From: Nocardia nova SH22a
GTDB taxonomy: Bacteria; Actinomycetota; Actinomycetes; Mycobacteriales; Mycobacteriaceae
Reading direction: 5' to 3'
Length of the DNA: 64,000 bases
Assembly: GCF_000523235.1 (NCBI RefSeq)
Contig: NZ_CP006850.1
Coordinates: 6,572,001-6,636,000 of the forward strand
This document shows, in pieces, positions 24,971-36,268 of this stretch. Position 1 is the first letter of the stretch, and each line of letters starts with the position of its first letter. Under the pieces are notes generated by a model that saw only the letters and a list, made by a program, of their open reading frames with translations, was not told the origin of the DNA and did not search any database. A program made the translations under genes and the position numbers.

Positions 24971-27900
24971 TCAGCGCGGTACCTCCGACTGCGCCCCGAC
25001 ACCGCTGACCATGCTGCGGACCTGCCGCGCGGCCACCGAGAGCGTCGCCAGATCGTGCGCGCCCGACGCGAACAATTCCGACAGCGCCGCGCGGGCGCGG
25101 CCGAGCCGGGACTGGTTCTTGGACTCCCAGTACGCGATCTTCTCCTCGGCGGTCTCCTCCGGATCACCGGCGGACAGCACGTCGAGGGTGAGCGAGCGCA
25201 GCGAACCGTACATATCGTCGCGCAGGGCCAGCCGGGCCAGGGCATGCCAGCGGTCACCCCGTTCGAGGTGGCTGACGGCCTGCAGCAGCCAGTCGATCTT
25301 GAGATGCTCGTTCAGCGCGTAGTACAGCGCGCCGACCTCTTCACCACTGCGATCGGTGATATCGGCGATGTCGACGACATCCAGCAACGGGAACAGGTTG
25401 AGCAGTCCGAACACCTCGGTGGCGAGATCCTCGGGCACACCCCGCGAGACGATCGCCGCCGAGGACTCCGACAGGGTGTCGAGGTGGTGGCCACGCAACC
25501 AGCCGGGCACCTTCGGCGCGAGTTCGCGCACCGGCCCGCTGTAGCGATGGATCTCGGCACCGACCGCCACCGGCTGCGGGCGGTTGCTCAGCAGCCAGCG
25601 CGACGCCCGGTCGAGGGTGCGCTTGGTCTCCAGTTCGAGTTCGTCCTTGACCGCCGTCTGCACGTCGGCCGCCCGGATCCGCTGCCACAGCGCGGGCAGG
25701 TCGAAGATCTGGCTGGTCGCGGCGAAGGCGCGGACCACATCCGTGGTGCTCGCGCCGATCTCCTCGTTGAGCCGGTGCGCGTAGGTGATACCGCCGAGAT
25801 CGACCATCTCGTTGATCACCATCGTGGTGACGATCTCGCGCCGCAGCCGATGGCGTTTGATGGCTCCGCCGAAGCGCGTACGCAGTGCCTCCGGGAAGTA
25901 GTCGGGCAGCCGGGTGGCGAAGTAGGCGCTGTCGGGCAGATCGCTGTCGAGCAGATCGGCCTTGAGCGACAACTTCACGTGCGCCAGCAGATTCGCCAGT
26001 TCCGGTGAGGTGAGACCGGCGCCGGCCTCGCCGCGGCGGGCCAGCTCCTTGCCCGACGGCAGTGCTTCCAGTTCCCGGTCCAGGCCCCGCCGGTGTTCGA
26101 GGTCGTCGATCACCCGGGTGTGCACATTGAGCATGCGTGGCGATTCGGTCCGCGACATACCCATCAGGAAGTTCTGGGAGACGTTGTCGCGCAACACCAT
26201 TTCCGACACATCGTCGGTCATCGAGGCGAGGAGTGGATTGCGGTCCTCGACCGGCAATTCCCCGGTTTCGACGACGCCGTCGAGCAGCACCTTGATATTG
26301 ACCTCGTGGTCCGAGCAGTCGACACCGGCGGAATTGTCCAGGGCATCGGTATTGCATTTACCGCCGAGTTTGCAGAATTCGATGCGCCCCAGTGCCGTGA
26401 CGCCGAGATTGCCGCCCTCGCCGATCACCCGCACCCGGAGATCACCGGCGTTGACGCGGACGGCGTCGTTGGATTTGTCGCCGACATCGCCGTTCGATTC
26501 CGTGCCGGCCTTGATGTAGGTACCGATACCGCCGTTCCACAGCAGCTGGACGGGCGCGCACAGGATGGCGCGGATCATTTCCGGCGGCGACAGCGAGACC
26601 ACCTCGTCGTCGAGTCCGAGGGCCCGCCGAATTTCGGGGCTGACCGGAATCGCCTTGACAGTGCGATCCCATACGCCGCCGCCGGTGCTGATCAACGACG
26701 TGTCGTAATCCGCCCACGACGACCGCACCAACCCGAACAACCGCCGACGCTCCGCAAACGACGACCCCGCCACCGGATCCGGATCAATGAAAATATGCCT
26801 GTGATCGAACGCCGCCACCAACCGAATATGCTCCGACAACAACATCCCGTTACCGAACACATCCCCCGACATATCCCCCACACCCACCACCGTGAACTCC
26901 TCGGCCTGGGTATCGATGTCCATCTCCGCGAAATGACGCTTCACACTCTCCCAAGCACCCTTCGCGGTAATACCCATCGCCTTGTGGTCATACCCCGCCG
27001 AACCACCCGACGCGAACGCATCCCCCAGCCAGAATCCGTAGTCCATCGCCACACCGTTGGCGATATCGGAGAAGGTGGCCGTGCCCTTGTCCGCGGCCAC
27101 GACCAGGTAGGTGTCGTCCGCGTCGCGCCGCACCACGCGCGCGGGCGGCAGCACCGCACCGGTCGCCCGATCGACATTGTCGGTCAGATCCAGCAACCCG
27201 GAAATGAACGTGCGATAGCAGGCGATTCCCTCGGCCTGCAGGGCCTGCCGATCGGCCACCGGATCCCCCGTCGGCACCGGCGGATGTTTCACCACGAATC
27301 CGCCCTTGGCGCCGACCGGCACGATCACCGCGTTCTTCACCGCCTGCGCCTTCACCAGACCCAGAATCTCGGTCCGGAAATCCTCCAGCCGATCCGACCA
27401 CCGCAAACCACCACGCGCGACCGCACCGAACCGCAGATGCACACCCTCCACCCGCGGCGAATACACGAAGATCTCGAACTGCGGACGCGGTTTGGGCAAC
27501 TCCGCGATCGCGTGCGGTTCGACCTTCACCGACAGATATTCGCGGGCGGCACCTTCGGCGTCGACGACGTAGTAGTTGGTGCGCAAGGTGGCGGTCACGA
27601 CACCCAGAATCGCGCGCAGGATGCGGTCGGCATCCAGGCTCACGACCTCGTTCACACATTCCCGGACGGCGGCCCGCAACTGGTCGGCCTGTTCCGCGGA
27701 GGCGGCGTCCGGATCGAACATGGCCTCGAACAGTTCGACGAACAGCCGGGCCACCTGCGGTGAGGCGAGCAGTACACGGGCGATGATCGCCTGGCTGTAC
27801 GGGAAGTCCGCCTGCTGCAGGTACTTCGAATACGCCCGCAGCACCGACACCGACCGCCAGTGCAGTCCGGCGCGCAACACCAGTTCGTTGAGTGCGTCGG

Positions 27901-29872
27901 CTTCGGCCCGGCCGTGCCACAGCGCGTCGAATGCGTCGGTGAAGCGGTCACGCAGACCACGTTCCTGCGCTCCCAGCACATCCAGCCGATCGGCCGTCTC
28001 GACCAGTTCGGCGTCCATATCGCGGTCCAACGCGGTCCGCAGCAGATCCGGCCGGGCCTGCAGGCCGAAGTCGTAGATCCAGACCACTCGGCCGTCGTCG
28101 AAATCGACCTCGTAGGGCCGTTCGTCGACCACCTCGACACCGAGGCTCTGCAGCAGCGGCAACACCTGGCTCAGCGAGATCCCGCCACCGACGTACAGGG
28201 TGAACCGCCACGAGCCGGGCTCGGCATTCTCCCGCCGGTACAGATGCTGATCGATGGCACTGGCGTCGAGCCGCTCCAGCCGCACGATATCGGCCAGCGC
28301 ACGCGCCGGGCCGAAATCCTCCTTGTACCCGTCGGGCAGGGCGGCCGAATACCGCTGCACAACAGCGGGATCCAGGACCGACGACCGGGCGACCTCATCG
28401 CGCAGATGATCGTCCCAGGTCCGGGTGGCCTCGGCGAGCAGATTCTGGATCCGCAGCCGGTTGGCCTCGGAGGTGTCCACCCGGGTGCCCGGTTCCGGCA
28501 GGTGCACGGTGAAATACACGCTGGCGAGTTCGTTCTCCGACACTCGCGCCGAATAATCGATCGACACACCACCGAGCTCGCGGACGAGGATGTCCTGGAT
28601 CTCGAGCCGCACCCGGGTGGTGTAGCGGTCGCGGGGCAGATACACCATGGCCGCGACGAACCGGCCGTAGGAATCGCGCCGCATGAACAGGCGAACCTGG
28701 CGGCGCATTCCGACATTGAGAACCGCGCTCGCGGTGCGGCGCATCGTCTCGATATCGGAGGAGAACAGCTCGGTGCGGGGGAAGGACTGGATCACTTCCA
28801 GCATGGCCTGGCCCGAGAACGAATCGAGATCGAATCCGCACTCCTCGATCACCGAGCGCACCCGGCGGGCAATGACGGGAATGTCCAGCACGTTCTCGTG
28901 CAGGGCGGCCACCGTGAACACACCGATGAACAGATGTTCGCCGACGACCGCACCCGAGGCGTCGGCCTCGGCGACCCCGACGAAATACGGATAGACGGAC
29001 CGATGCACCGTGGCCGGGACGAGCCCCTGTGTGAGCATGAGCAGTGGCCGGTTGCCGCCGTCGACGGGCACCCGGAAATCGGTGCCGACGTCGGGCCGCA
29101 GCACGCCGAGGCAACTGTCCGGTACCACAACGGATTTCGACTCCGCCGATGCCGAGGGATCACGCTGGAACCGGGCATAGCCGAGCACGGTGAAATGGCC
29201 GTCGGCCATCCAGCGCAGCAGATTCGCGCAATCGACCAGGTCGGTGGCCGAATACGGCGCGGTGCCCGCGTCCGCGGTGCGCGTGAGCTCGCGCGCGAGC
29301 CTGTCCTGGACGCCGCGCATGGCCTCGGTGTCGCTGATGACCTGACGGACATCGGCCAGCACATCGGGGATCTCGGTCTCGATCCGGTCCAGCATGTCGC
29401 GGCCGGTGGAGGGGTGCAGCTGAACGTGGATCCAGGACTCCCGCACCCCGTGGACGCCGTTGCTGTCCACCTCGTGCGGTGAGGCCGAGTGCAGCCGGCC
29501 CTGATCGTCGCGGAGTACCTCGAAGATCGGGTGGATGACCTCGCTGACGGTCACGCCGATCCGGGTCAGCGCGGAGGCCACCGATTCGACGAGCAGCCGC
29601 ATATCGTCGGTGATCAGCTGTACCGCCGCACCGAGGCCACTGCCGTCGTCGGGGTGATACACCCGCACCCGCGCGGCACCCGGCGGCCGTTGCATGCCCA
29701 GCTCGAGATGCCTCCGGAACACCATCGCCGATGTTCCGGTGATCGCGCAGTCCACATCGCCGGCGTCCACGTGTCGGAAGTACGCCGATTCGAGCGTCGC
29801 GAGTTCGCCCCGCAACGGCTCCGGCAAACTCTCCGCCCACGCTGCGCTGGACAATTCGGACGAGACCGTCAT
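24971..29872 (-). CDS. gdh: Giant NAD-specific glutamate dehydrogenase (GDH-180 type)
   Basis: This enzyme has about 1633 residues and deaminates glutamate to 2-oxoglutarate and ammonia with NAD+. A long regulatory N-terminal half (ACT-like modules) precedes the catalytic core, which carries the conserved GGLRWSDR, VPVGAKGGFV and the GVGDMSGDVFGNGML segment. The length matches mycobacterial Rv2476c. The ATG at 29872 is preferred over 29983, since the extension lacks a ribosome site and similarity. In mycobacteria the orthologue is inhibited by GarA. Codon choice changes sharply inside the catalytic part (see findings). It lies downstream of ettA but behind a terminator. Confidence 0.95.
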   Translation of the reverse strand: MTVSSELSSAAWAESLPEPLRGELATLESAYFRHVDAGDVDCAITGTSAMVFRRHLELGMQRPPGAARVRVYHPDDGSGLGAAVQLITDDMRLLVESVASALTRIGVTVSEVIHPIFEVLRDDQGRLHSASPHEVDSNGVHGVRESWIHVQLHPSTGRDMLDRIETEIPDVLADVRQVISDTEAMRGVQDRLARELTRTADAGTAPYSATDLVDCANLLRWMADGHFTVLGYARFQRDPSASAESKSVVVPDSCLGVLRPDVGTDFRVPVDGGNRPLLMLTQGLVPATVHRSVYPYFVGVAEADASGAVVGEHLFIGVFTVAALHENVLDIPVIARRVRSVIEECGFDLDSFSGQAMLEVIQSFPRTELFSSDIETMRRTASAVLNVGMRRQVRLFMRRDSYGRFVAAMVYLPRDRYTTRVRLEIQDILVRELGGVSIDYSARVSENELASVYFTVHLPEPGTRVDTSEANRLRIQNLLAEATRTWDDHLRDEVARSSVLDPAVVQRYSAALPDGYKEDFGPARALADIVRLERLDASAIDQHLYRRENAEPGSWRFTLYVGGGISLSQVLPLLQSLGVEVVDERPYEVDFDDGRVVWIYDFGLQARPDLLRTALDRDMDAELVETADRLDVLGAQERGLRDRFTDAFDALWHGRAEADALNELVLRAGLHWRSVSVLRAYSKYLQQADFPYSQAIIARVLLASPQVARLFVELFEAMFDPDAASAEQADQLRAAVRECVNEVVSLDADRILRAILGVVTATLRTNYYVVDAEGAAREYLSVKVEPHAIAELPKPRPQFEIFVYSPRVEGVHLRFGAVARGGLRWSDRLEDFRTEILGLVKAQAVKNAVIVPVGAKGGFVVKHPPVPTGDPVADRQALQAEGIACYRTFISGLLDLTDNVDRATGAVLPPARVVRRDADDTYLVVAADKGTATFSDIANGVAMDYGFWLGDAFASGGSAGYDHKAMGITAKGAWESVKRHFAEMDIDTQAEEFTVVGVGDMSGDVFGNGMLLSEHIRLVAAFDHRHIFIDPDPVAGSSFAERRRLFGLVRSSWADYDTSLISTGGGVWDRTVKAIPVSPEIRRALGLDDEVVSLSPPEMIRAILCAPVQLLWNGGIGTYIKAGTESNGDVGDKSNDAVRVNAGDLRVRVIGEGGNLGVTALGRIEFCKLGGKCNTDALDNSAGVDCSDHEVNIKVLLDGVVETGELPVEDRNPLLASMTDDVSEMVLRDNVSQNFLMGMSRTESPRMLNVHTRVIDDLEHRRGLDRELEALPSGKELARRGEAGAGLTSPELANLLAHVKLSLKADLLDSDLPDSAYFATRLPDYFPEALRTRFGGAIKRHRLRREIVTTMVINEMVDLGGITYAHRLNEEIGASTTDVVRAFAATSQIFDLPALWQRIRAADVQTAVKDELELETKRTLDRASRWLLSNRPQPVAVGAEIHRYSGPVRELAPKVPGWLRGHHLDTLSESSAAIVSRGVPEDLATEVFGLLNLFPLLDVVDIADITDRSGEEVGALYYALNEHLKIDWLLQAVSHLERGDRWHALARLALRDDMYGSLRSLTLDVLSAGDPEETAEEKIAYWESKNQSRLGRARAALSELFASGAHDLATLSVAARQVRSMVSGVGAQSEVPR

Positions 29873-30022
29873 TTTCTTCGCCAACTCCCTCGGATTCGGT
29901 TCCGCAACAAAGTGACGCCGTGGTCGAGAGTAGCTGGGCAGCCGAGGCGCCGGGGTGGATTCTTTCCAAACCCTCGGCGACACTCAGCTACCTCGAACAG
30001 GGCGGTTGGTACGCCCTGGCCC

Positions 30023-30052
30023 GCTCGACCACCGCCGGAGCGGTAGTCGAGC
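30023..30052 (-). terminator. Terminator downstream of ettA
   Basis: Arms 30023-30035 and 30040-30052 pair with one mismatch and a CGGA loop, about 70 bp past the ettA stop. It separates ettA from the glutamate dehydrogenase gene. Confidence 0.7.
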
Positions 30053-30120
30053 GATGACGTTGCGCCACTGAGAAATTGACGCGAACGCCCCGGGTCGAGA
30101 TCGACTACGCGATCCGAATA

Positions 30121-31797
<1,677 letters not shown>

Positions 31798-31873
31798 GTA
31801 GGAAAGCCTATCGGTGTCGGAACGAGTGGGTCGAAACTCCAGGACCGCGTGAGCGGGACAGCGGTAACGGTAG

Positions 31874-32383
31874 TCATCCGGCGTCGGCCGCCGTCACGGA
31901 GACCGGCTCGACGGTAGTCGATTCCGCGGCGGTCGCCGAACCGGACGCGCCAGCGGCCGCCTCCCGCGGCTCGTCACCCTCTCCGGAAACAACGTGCAGG
32001 TCCGGCGCGGAGTTCCGCGAACCACCGCGACGCGTCACCGCGGCCGTACAACGGCCCAGGTCGGGCCCGACCGCCGCGGCCCGCATCTCCAGATCGTGAC
32101 GATGCGCACCGTCCTTGGTCTGATACTCGTTGGTGCGCAGCTGACCGTAGGCGATGATCGGATCGCCCCTCCGCAGCGACGCGTCGACCCCCTCCACCAG
32201 CCGCCGCCAGCACGACACCGTCAGGAACAGGCTCCCGCCGTCCACCCAGTCGCCACTGCCGCGATCGAACCGGCGCGCGGTGCTGGCCATGCGGAAGGTC
32301 GTCACCTGTTCACCACCCGGCAGCGTGCGCCGCACCGGGTGGGTGACGATGGTGCCGATGACGGCCGTATTCGCCTCGTACAT
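31874..32383 (-). CDS. ssb: Single-stranded DNA-binding protein, short paralogue
   Basis: This 169-residue protein has an OB-fold SSB domain (1-110: VIGTIVTHPVRR, FRMASTARRFDR, FLTVSCWRRLVEGV, GDPIIAYGQLRT) followed by a disordered tail. It lacks the acidic DDDIPF-type C-terminal tip of housekeeping SSB that recruits replication proteins. It matches mycobacterial Rv2478c, a second SSB linked to stress or recombination. Upstream of ettA, probably in the same transcript. Conservation of the ssb-ettA-gdh order supports core chromosome. Confidence 0.9.
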   Translation of the reverse strand: MYEANTAVIGTIVTHPVRRTLPGGEQVTTFRMASTARRFDRGSGDWVDGGSLFLTVSCWRRLVEGVDASLRRGDPIIAYGQLRTNEYQTKDGAHRHDLEMRAAAVGPDLGRCTAAVTRRGGSRNSAPDLHVVSGEGDEPREAAAGASGSATAAESTTVEPVSVTAADAG

Positions 32384-32565
32384 GATTGCGCCCCTTCATG
32401 ATTCGACAACTTCTCCCCCGTCGGCGGCGGCCCGCCGGGCGCCGCGACCCATTCAGCTTCGCGGTCGTCGCATCGAATCACCAGTGCCGCATCCGGAAAT
32501 GTGGACAACCCGCCCCGGTGTGAATACCGGGCTTTCCAGCCTCGGATTCGGCGGAGGGCGAGAAG

Positions 32566-33516
32566 TCAGAGCGTGCTGACGTCGGTATTCGCGCCGCACA
32601 GCACGATCACCGGTCGTTCCCCCGGTTCGGGAACGAATGCCCCGCTCTGTACCGCGGCCAGCGCGGTGGCGCCCGCGGCCTCGACGACCAGCCGGAATTC
32701 CCGCCAGAGATATTCGCGGGCCATCGCGATGGCATCGTCGGTCACCAGTACCGATCCGACGCCGTAGCGAATCGCGGTGTCCAAGGCGATATCACCGATT
32801 CTGGTGGCGCCCAGCGCATCCGCCGCGATGCTGTCGATCGCGACGTCGACCGGACGGCCGGTGGTCAGGGCAGCCGACAGTGTGGGCGCCCCCTTGGGTT
32901 CGACACCGATGACCCGCGAACGCGGCCCCAGCGCGATCGCGACCCCGGCCATGAGACCACCGCCACCGACCGCGACCAGCACCGGCGGGCGCCGCCGCAC
33001 CTGCCGCTCGATCTCGAGCCCGACCACCCCCGCCCCGGCGACCACCGCGGGCAGATCGTAGGCGTGCAGTTGCACCGCGTTGCGCTCGGCGGCCACCGCA
33101 TCGGCATGGCGTCTCGATTCGGCGTAGGTAGTCCCGTACCAGAGCACTTCCGCGCCGTATCCCCACATCGCGGCCACCTTGGTGTGCGGCGCGGTCTCGG
33201 GTACCACCACCGTGCAGGGCCGCCCGCGCAGGGCACAGGCCAGCGCCGCGGCGATACCGGCGTTACCGCCCGAGGCGATCACGACCGGGCGTTCGTCGTC
33301 GCCGGACTGCATCAGCGCGTTCAGGCTGCCTCGCAGTTTGAAGGTTCCGCCGTGTTGCAGATGTTCGAGTTTGAAGGTGACCTTGACCGGGCCGTCCGGG
33401 CCCGCGACCTCGGTGTGGAACACCGGGGTGACCCGGACCGAGCCGGTCAGGCGTTGCTGCGCGGCACGCACATCGGACCGCAGCAGCCGGGGTTCGTGCG
33501 CGAGCGTCTCGGTCAC
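32566..33516 (-). CDS. PLP-dependent threonine/serine dehydratase-like enzyme
   Basis: This 316-residue fold-type II PLP enzyme has the Schiff-base Lys in GTFKLRGS, a phosphate loop GGGGL near 200 and SGGNAG in place of the usual SSGNHA. It has no regulatory ACT domain, so it should act on Thr, Ser or a related amino acid without allosteric control by isoleucine. Its GTG start overlaps the stop of the upstream membrane protein gene as GTGA, which couples translation. Confidence 0.85.
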   Translation of the reverse strand: MTETLAHEPRLLRSDVRAAQQRLTGSVRVTPVFHTEVAGPDGPVKVTFKLEHLQHGGTFKLRGSLNALMQSGDDERPVVIASGGNAGIAAALACALRGRPCTVVVPETAPHTKVAAMWGYGAEVLWYGTTYAESRRHADAVAAERNAVQLHAYDLPAVVAGAGVVGLEIERQVRRRPPVLVAVGGGGLMAGVAIALGPRSRVIGVEPKGAPTLSAALTTGRPVDVAIDSIAADALGATRIGDIALDTAIRYGVGSVLVTDDAIAMAREYLWREFRLVVEAAGATALAAVQSGAFVPEPGERPVIVLCGANTDVSTL

Positions 33517-35549
33517 CGGCGTGCCTCACCGTCGCGCTTGGCCAGCTCCGCGAACATGGCGTTGTGTGCGGCGAGGGCGGCATCGTGATCGCGGTCGGCG
33601 GCCCGGTCGATCCGCTTGGCGGTGCGATTGTCGCTGCGCGACCACTGCATCAGCAGTGCGAGCATCACCAGGACCAGCGGAATCTCACCGCTGGCCCAGG
33701 CCAGGCCGCCGCCCGTGCGCTGATCGCCGAGCAGATCGGAGTTCCAGCCCAGCCCGAGCGCCCGATAGAACCAATCGCCCATCACCGTGGTCATACTCAT
33801 CAGCGCGACACCGAAGAAGGCGTGGAACGGCAGCGAGCCGAACACCATGCCGACCTTGGTCAGCGGCTGGACCTGGCGGGGTTTGGGGTCGATCCCGAGC
33901 ACCACCCAATAGAACAGATACCCCGATACCAGGAAGTGCAGATTCATCGCCAGGTGCGCGCCGTGCTCGCCGACCACCGCGTCGAAGATGCCGCCCAGAT
34001 ACAGCGCGTAGAAACCGATGATGAAGAAGGCGGTCGCGACCACCGGCTGGGTCATGAACCGCGACACCGGATTGTGCACCGCCGCCAGCACCCATTCGCG
34101 CGGTCCGGGCGGGGCGTCGCGGCCCGCCGCGGGCAGTGCGCGCAGGGCCAGCAGCACCGGGCCGCCCAGGGCGAACAGCACCGGCGCCAACATCGACAGC
34201 AGCATGTGCTGGGCCATGTGCACGCTGAACATGGCCGGGGCGTACCGGCCCACACCGGAACTGGTGGCGATCAACAGGACCAGGCATCCGCACAGCCAGG
34301 CGATCGTGCGCCCGACCGGCCAGCCGTCACCGCGGCGGCGCAGTCGCCGCACACCCGCCAGATACAGCACCGCCAGCACGATCGACAGCGTGCCGAACAT
34401 GATGTCGAAGCGCCAGTCGAAAAGGATCCGTCCTGCGGTCGGCGGTCCGGCGAGGTTGTAACCGAGCTCGACCTCCGTGGGTGAGGGCACTCGTTTGAGG
34501 TCCGGCGGCGGAGTGCGTCCCAGTCCGACGGCCAGGCCGATGGTGGCCGCGAAGATCAGCACCTCGACTCCGGCGTAACTGACCAGTGCCGAACGGCTGC
34601 CCGGATTCTCGGCCAGCGCGGGCAGCGCGCGGCGACGCTGCAGGAATCCGAGCACGCCGAGGACGCACAGCGCGACGGTCTTCGCGATCACCAAACGGCC
34701 GTAGGTGGTGTCGAACAGTTCCCCCCACGACATCCGGACCCACGCGTTGAGCACGCCCGACACCGCGATGACCGCGAACGCACACGTCGCGACGAGTGAG
34801 AACCGGTGCGCGGCGAGACCGGTGTACTTCCCGCCGCGCATGGCGTAGGCCAGCAGCGCGAACAGCCCACCCACCCAGACGGCCATGCCGACCAGATGCA
34901 GAATCAGGCTGTTGGTCGCGATGTCGTGCGCCCCACCGGCCGACGAATGCCCGGTCAGGGCAATCGGGATCAGGCACAGCACCGACCAGGCGAACAGCAC
35001 GGGCGTCCAGCCCCAGCGCAGCGCCAGACGGCATCCGATGGCCAGCAGAATAGCCATGATCGCGGTGGCCCGCCACGATCCGGCGACATCCACCTTGCCG
35101 ATGGCGTGCCAGATCTGATCGGGCCGCAGCACCGAACCGACGGGCTGCCCGGTCGTGTCCGACAGTGTCAGCGGCACCAGCAGCGCGGAACTCACCGCCC
35201 AGGCCAGCGCGGCGATCCCGGCACGGCGCAGCGCCCGATAACCGCCGACGTCCAGCAGTCCGTCGCGTTGCGGCGGGCACAGGAAGGCCGCGAACAAGAG
35301 GGATCCGACCGCGATGGCGCCGGAGAAATCGGCCAGCGCCCGCACCGCGGGCAGGCCGTATGTCGTCAGCGGACCGGGGTCGGGAATGCCGAGCAGAGTC
35401 AATGCCCGTGCGGCGGACAGGCTCACCACGATGGGCGCCACCAGCGCCGTCACCGCGACCGACAGCGCCGCCAAGATCGGAAAAGCCGCTGCCTCCGACC
35501 GTTCGGCCGATGAGCCGGATTCGACGGACGGGGCCTGCGGTGACGACAT
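33513..35549 (-). CDS. CopD/CtaG-type polytopic membrane protein
   Basis: This 678-residue protein has at least a dozen membrane helices. The N-terminal half resembles CopD copper-resistance domains and the C-terminal ~300 residues resemble caa3-type CtaG, with His-rich helices (SVHMAQHMLLSMLAP, MNLHFLVSGYLFYW). The fusion matches mycobacterial Rv0102. It is thought to bring copper across the membrane for cytochrome oxidase assembly. ATG at 35549 gives the MSSPQAPS start. Its gene is fused by overlap to the dehydratase gene, which is an odd pairing. Confidence 0.85.
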   Translation of the reverse strand: MSSPQAPSVESGSSAERSEAAAFPILAALSVAVTALVAPIVVSLSAARALTLLGIPDPGPLTTYGLPAVRALADFSGAIAVGSLLFAAFLCPPQRDGLLDVGGYRALRRAGIAALAWAVSSALLVPLTLSDTTGQPVGSVLRPDQIWHAIGKVDVAGSWRATAIMAILLAIGCRLALRWGWTPVLFAWSVLCLIPIALTGHSSAGGAHDIATNSLILHLVGMAVWVGGLFALLAYAMRGGKYTGLAAHRFSLVATCAFAVIAVSGVLNAWVRMSWGELFDTTYGRLVIAKTVALCVLGVLGFLQRRRALPALAENPGSRSALVSYAGVEVLIFAATIGLAVGLGRTPPPDLKRVPSPTEVELGYNLAGPPTAGRILFDWRFDIMFGTLSIVLAVLYLAGVRRLRRRGDGWPVGRTIAWLCGCLVLLIATSSGVGRYAPAMFSVHMAQHMLLSMLAPVLFALGGPVLLALRALPAAGRDAPPGPREWVLAAVHNPVSRFMTQPVVATAFFIIGFYALYLGGIFDAVVGEHGAHLAMNLHFLVSGYLFYWVVLGIDPKPRQVQPLTKVGMVFGSLPFHAFFGVALMSMTTVMGDWFYRALGLGWNSDLLGDQRTGGGLAWASGEIPLVLVMLALLMQWSRSDNRTAKRIDRAADRDHDAALAAHNAMFAELAKRDGEARR

Positions 35550-35597
35550 ACTATGCAGCGTAGTTGGCCGTTCGCCGCACACCCGTCCGGCCCCGGA

Positions 35598-35641
35598 ACG
35601 ACTTCGTCCCGCCGTATCGCGATACGGCGGGACGAAGTCGT
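35598..35641. terminator. 44-bp perfect palindrome
   Basis: The 44 bases are exactly self-complementary (22 plus 22, centre TCG|CGA, no spacer). It lies 12 bp downstream of the small peptide gene at 35654-35716 and 48 bp upstream of the CopD/CtaG start. A terminator for the peptide gene is the simplest reading. There is no T-run. Confidence 0.7.
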
Positions 35642-35653
35642 CGTGAGCTGGGG

Positions 35654-35716
35654 TCAGCCGGCGCTGCCACTGACCAGGGCGGCGAGCAGGGGCACGAGTA
35701 CGTTAATCAGGTCCAT
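35654..35716 (-). CDS. 20-residue hydrophobic peptide gene, candidate
   Basis: An ATG at 35714-35716 opens a 20-codon frame ending in TGA, preceded by GAGGA 6 bases upstream. The peptide starts MDLINVLVPL, continues through LLAALV and ends SGSAG, giving a single short amphipathic or membrane-inserting helix. A perfect palindromic terminator follows at once, which supports a real transcription unit. Similar very short hydrophobic peptides in bacteria act on membranes or regulate a neighbouring protein, but no relative is recognised here. It lies immediately upstream of the CopD/CtaG gene on the same strand. Confidence 0.5.
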   Translation of the reverse strand: MDLINVLVPLLAALVSGSAG

Positions 35717-35881
35717 CGGGTCCTCATCTTTCGAGTCAACAGCGGGCGCCAGCATGCACGGGCAATGTTGCCGTCAGGTTATGCGACGGTGAAGTCGCGC
35801 CCTCGGTCCATCGCTCAGCTGTGACGAGACCGACAGTGTCACCCGGCGTTGTCGGTGACCAGCACGGATCTGGACGATCGC

Positions 35882-35887
35882 TATAAT
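35882..35887 (+). promoter_or_regulatory. -10 box (TATAAT) of the tRNA-Arg gene
   Basis: A perfect TATAAT lies 54 bp upstream of the tRNA 5' end, standing out in high-GC sequence. No good -35 hexamer is found at 16-18 bp spacing. The 224 bp between the small peptide start and the tRNA hold no other gene. Confidence 0.6.
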
Positions 35888-35940
35888 CAACTCGCTGGAC
35901 ACAGTGCGCCTGGACCGGGCATCGTGTTCGGTAACGCCAT

Positions 35941-36014
35941 GCCTCCGTAGCTCAGTTGGATAGAGCAAGGGCCTTCTAATCCCTAGGTCGCAGGTTCGAT
36001 TCCTGCCGGGGGCG
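35941..36014 (+). tRNA. tRNA-Arg (anticodon TCT)
   Basis: The 74-nt tRNA has acceptor GCCTCCG pairing with CGGGGGC (one T-G wobble), T-arm GCAGG-TTCGATT-CCTGC and anticodon loop CTTCTAA (TCT). CCA is not encoded. The anticodon stem AGGGC/TCCCT ends in a C-T mismatch next to the loop, which is unusual. No integrase gene is seen next to it. Confidence 0.9.
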
Positions 36015-36268
36015 CTCAACCACTCCGACCTGCGAAAATACCGGGTCGGAGTCTGTTTACCCAGCCGTCGCGACCGCTAAACACCACGGAATTCTCCAGG
36101 ATCGGCAGGTCGGAACCAGTTGCCGCGCTGAGCGACTCGGGGGTGTCCGACCGCACGGCCTCGCCGACACCGCGTTCGACCGACCGGAGCGCGACGGCCG
36201 CCCGAGAGGCGCATATCGAATGAATGAGATTGATATTCTCACTCCATGTACGAACACCGGAGTATTCG
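36015..36268. other. 254 bp without a gene between tRNA-Arg and the enoyl-CoA hydratase gene
   Basis: No plausible reading frame is present. TGAGA-TTGATAT-TCTCA at 36225-36241 is a 5-bp inverted repeat with a 7-bp AT-rich spacer, 28 bp before the hydratase ATG. It could be an operator overlapping the promoter. Confidence 0.4.

Noticed and set aside
26093..27763. 556-codon plus-strand frame opposite the glutamate dehydrogenase gene
   Set aside because: Shadow frame of a strongly conserved catalytic region, rich in His, Arg and Asp with no motif.
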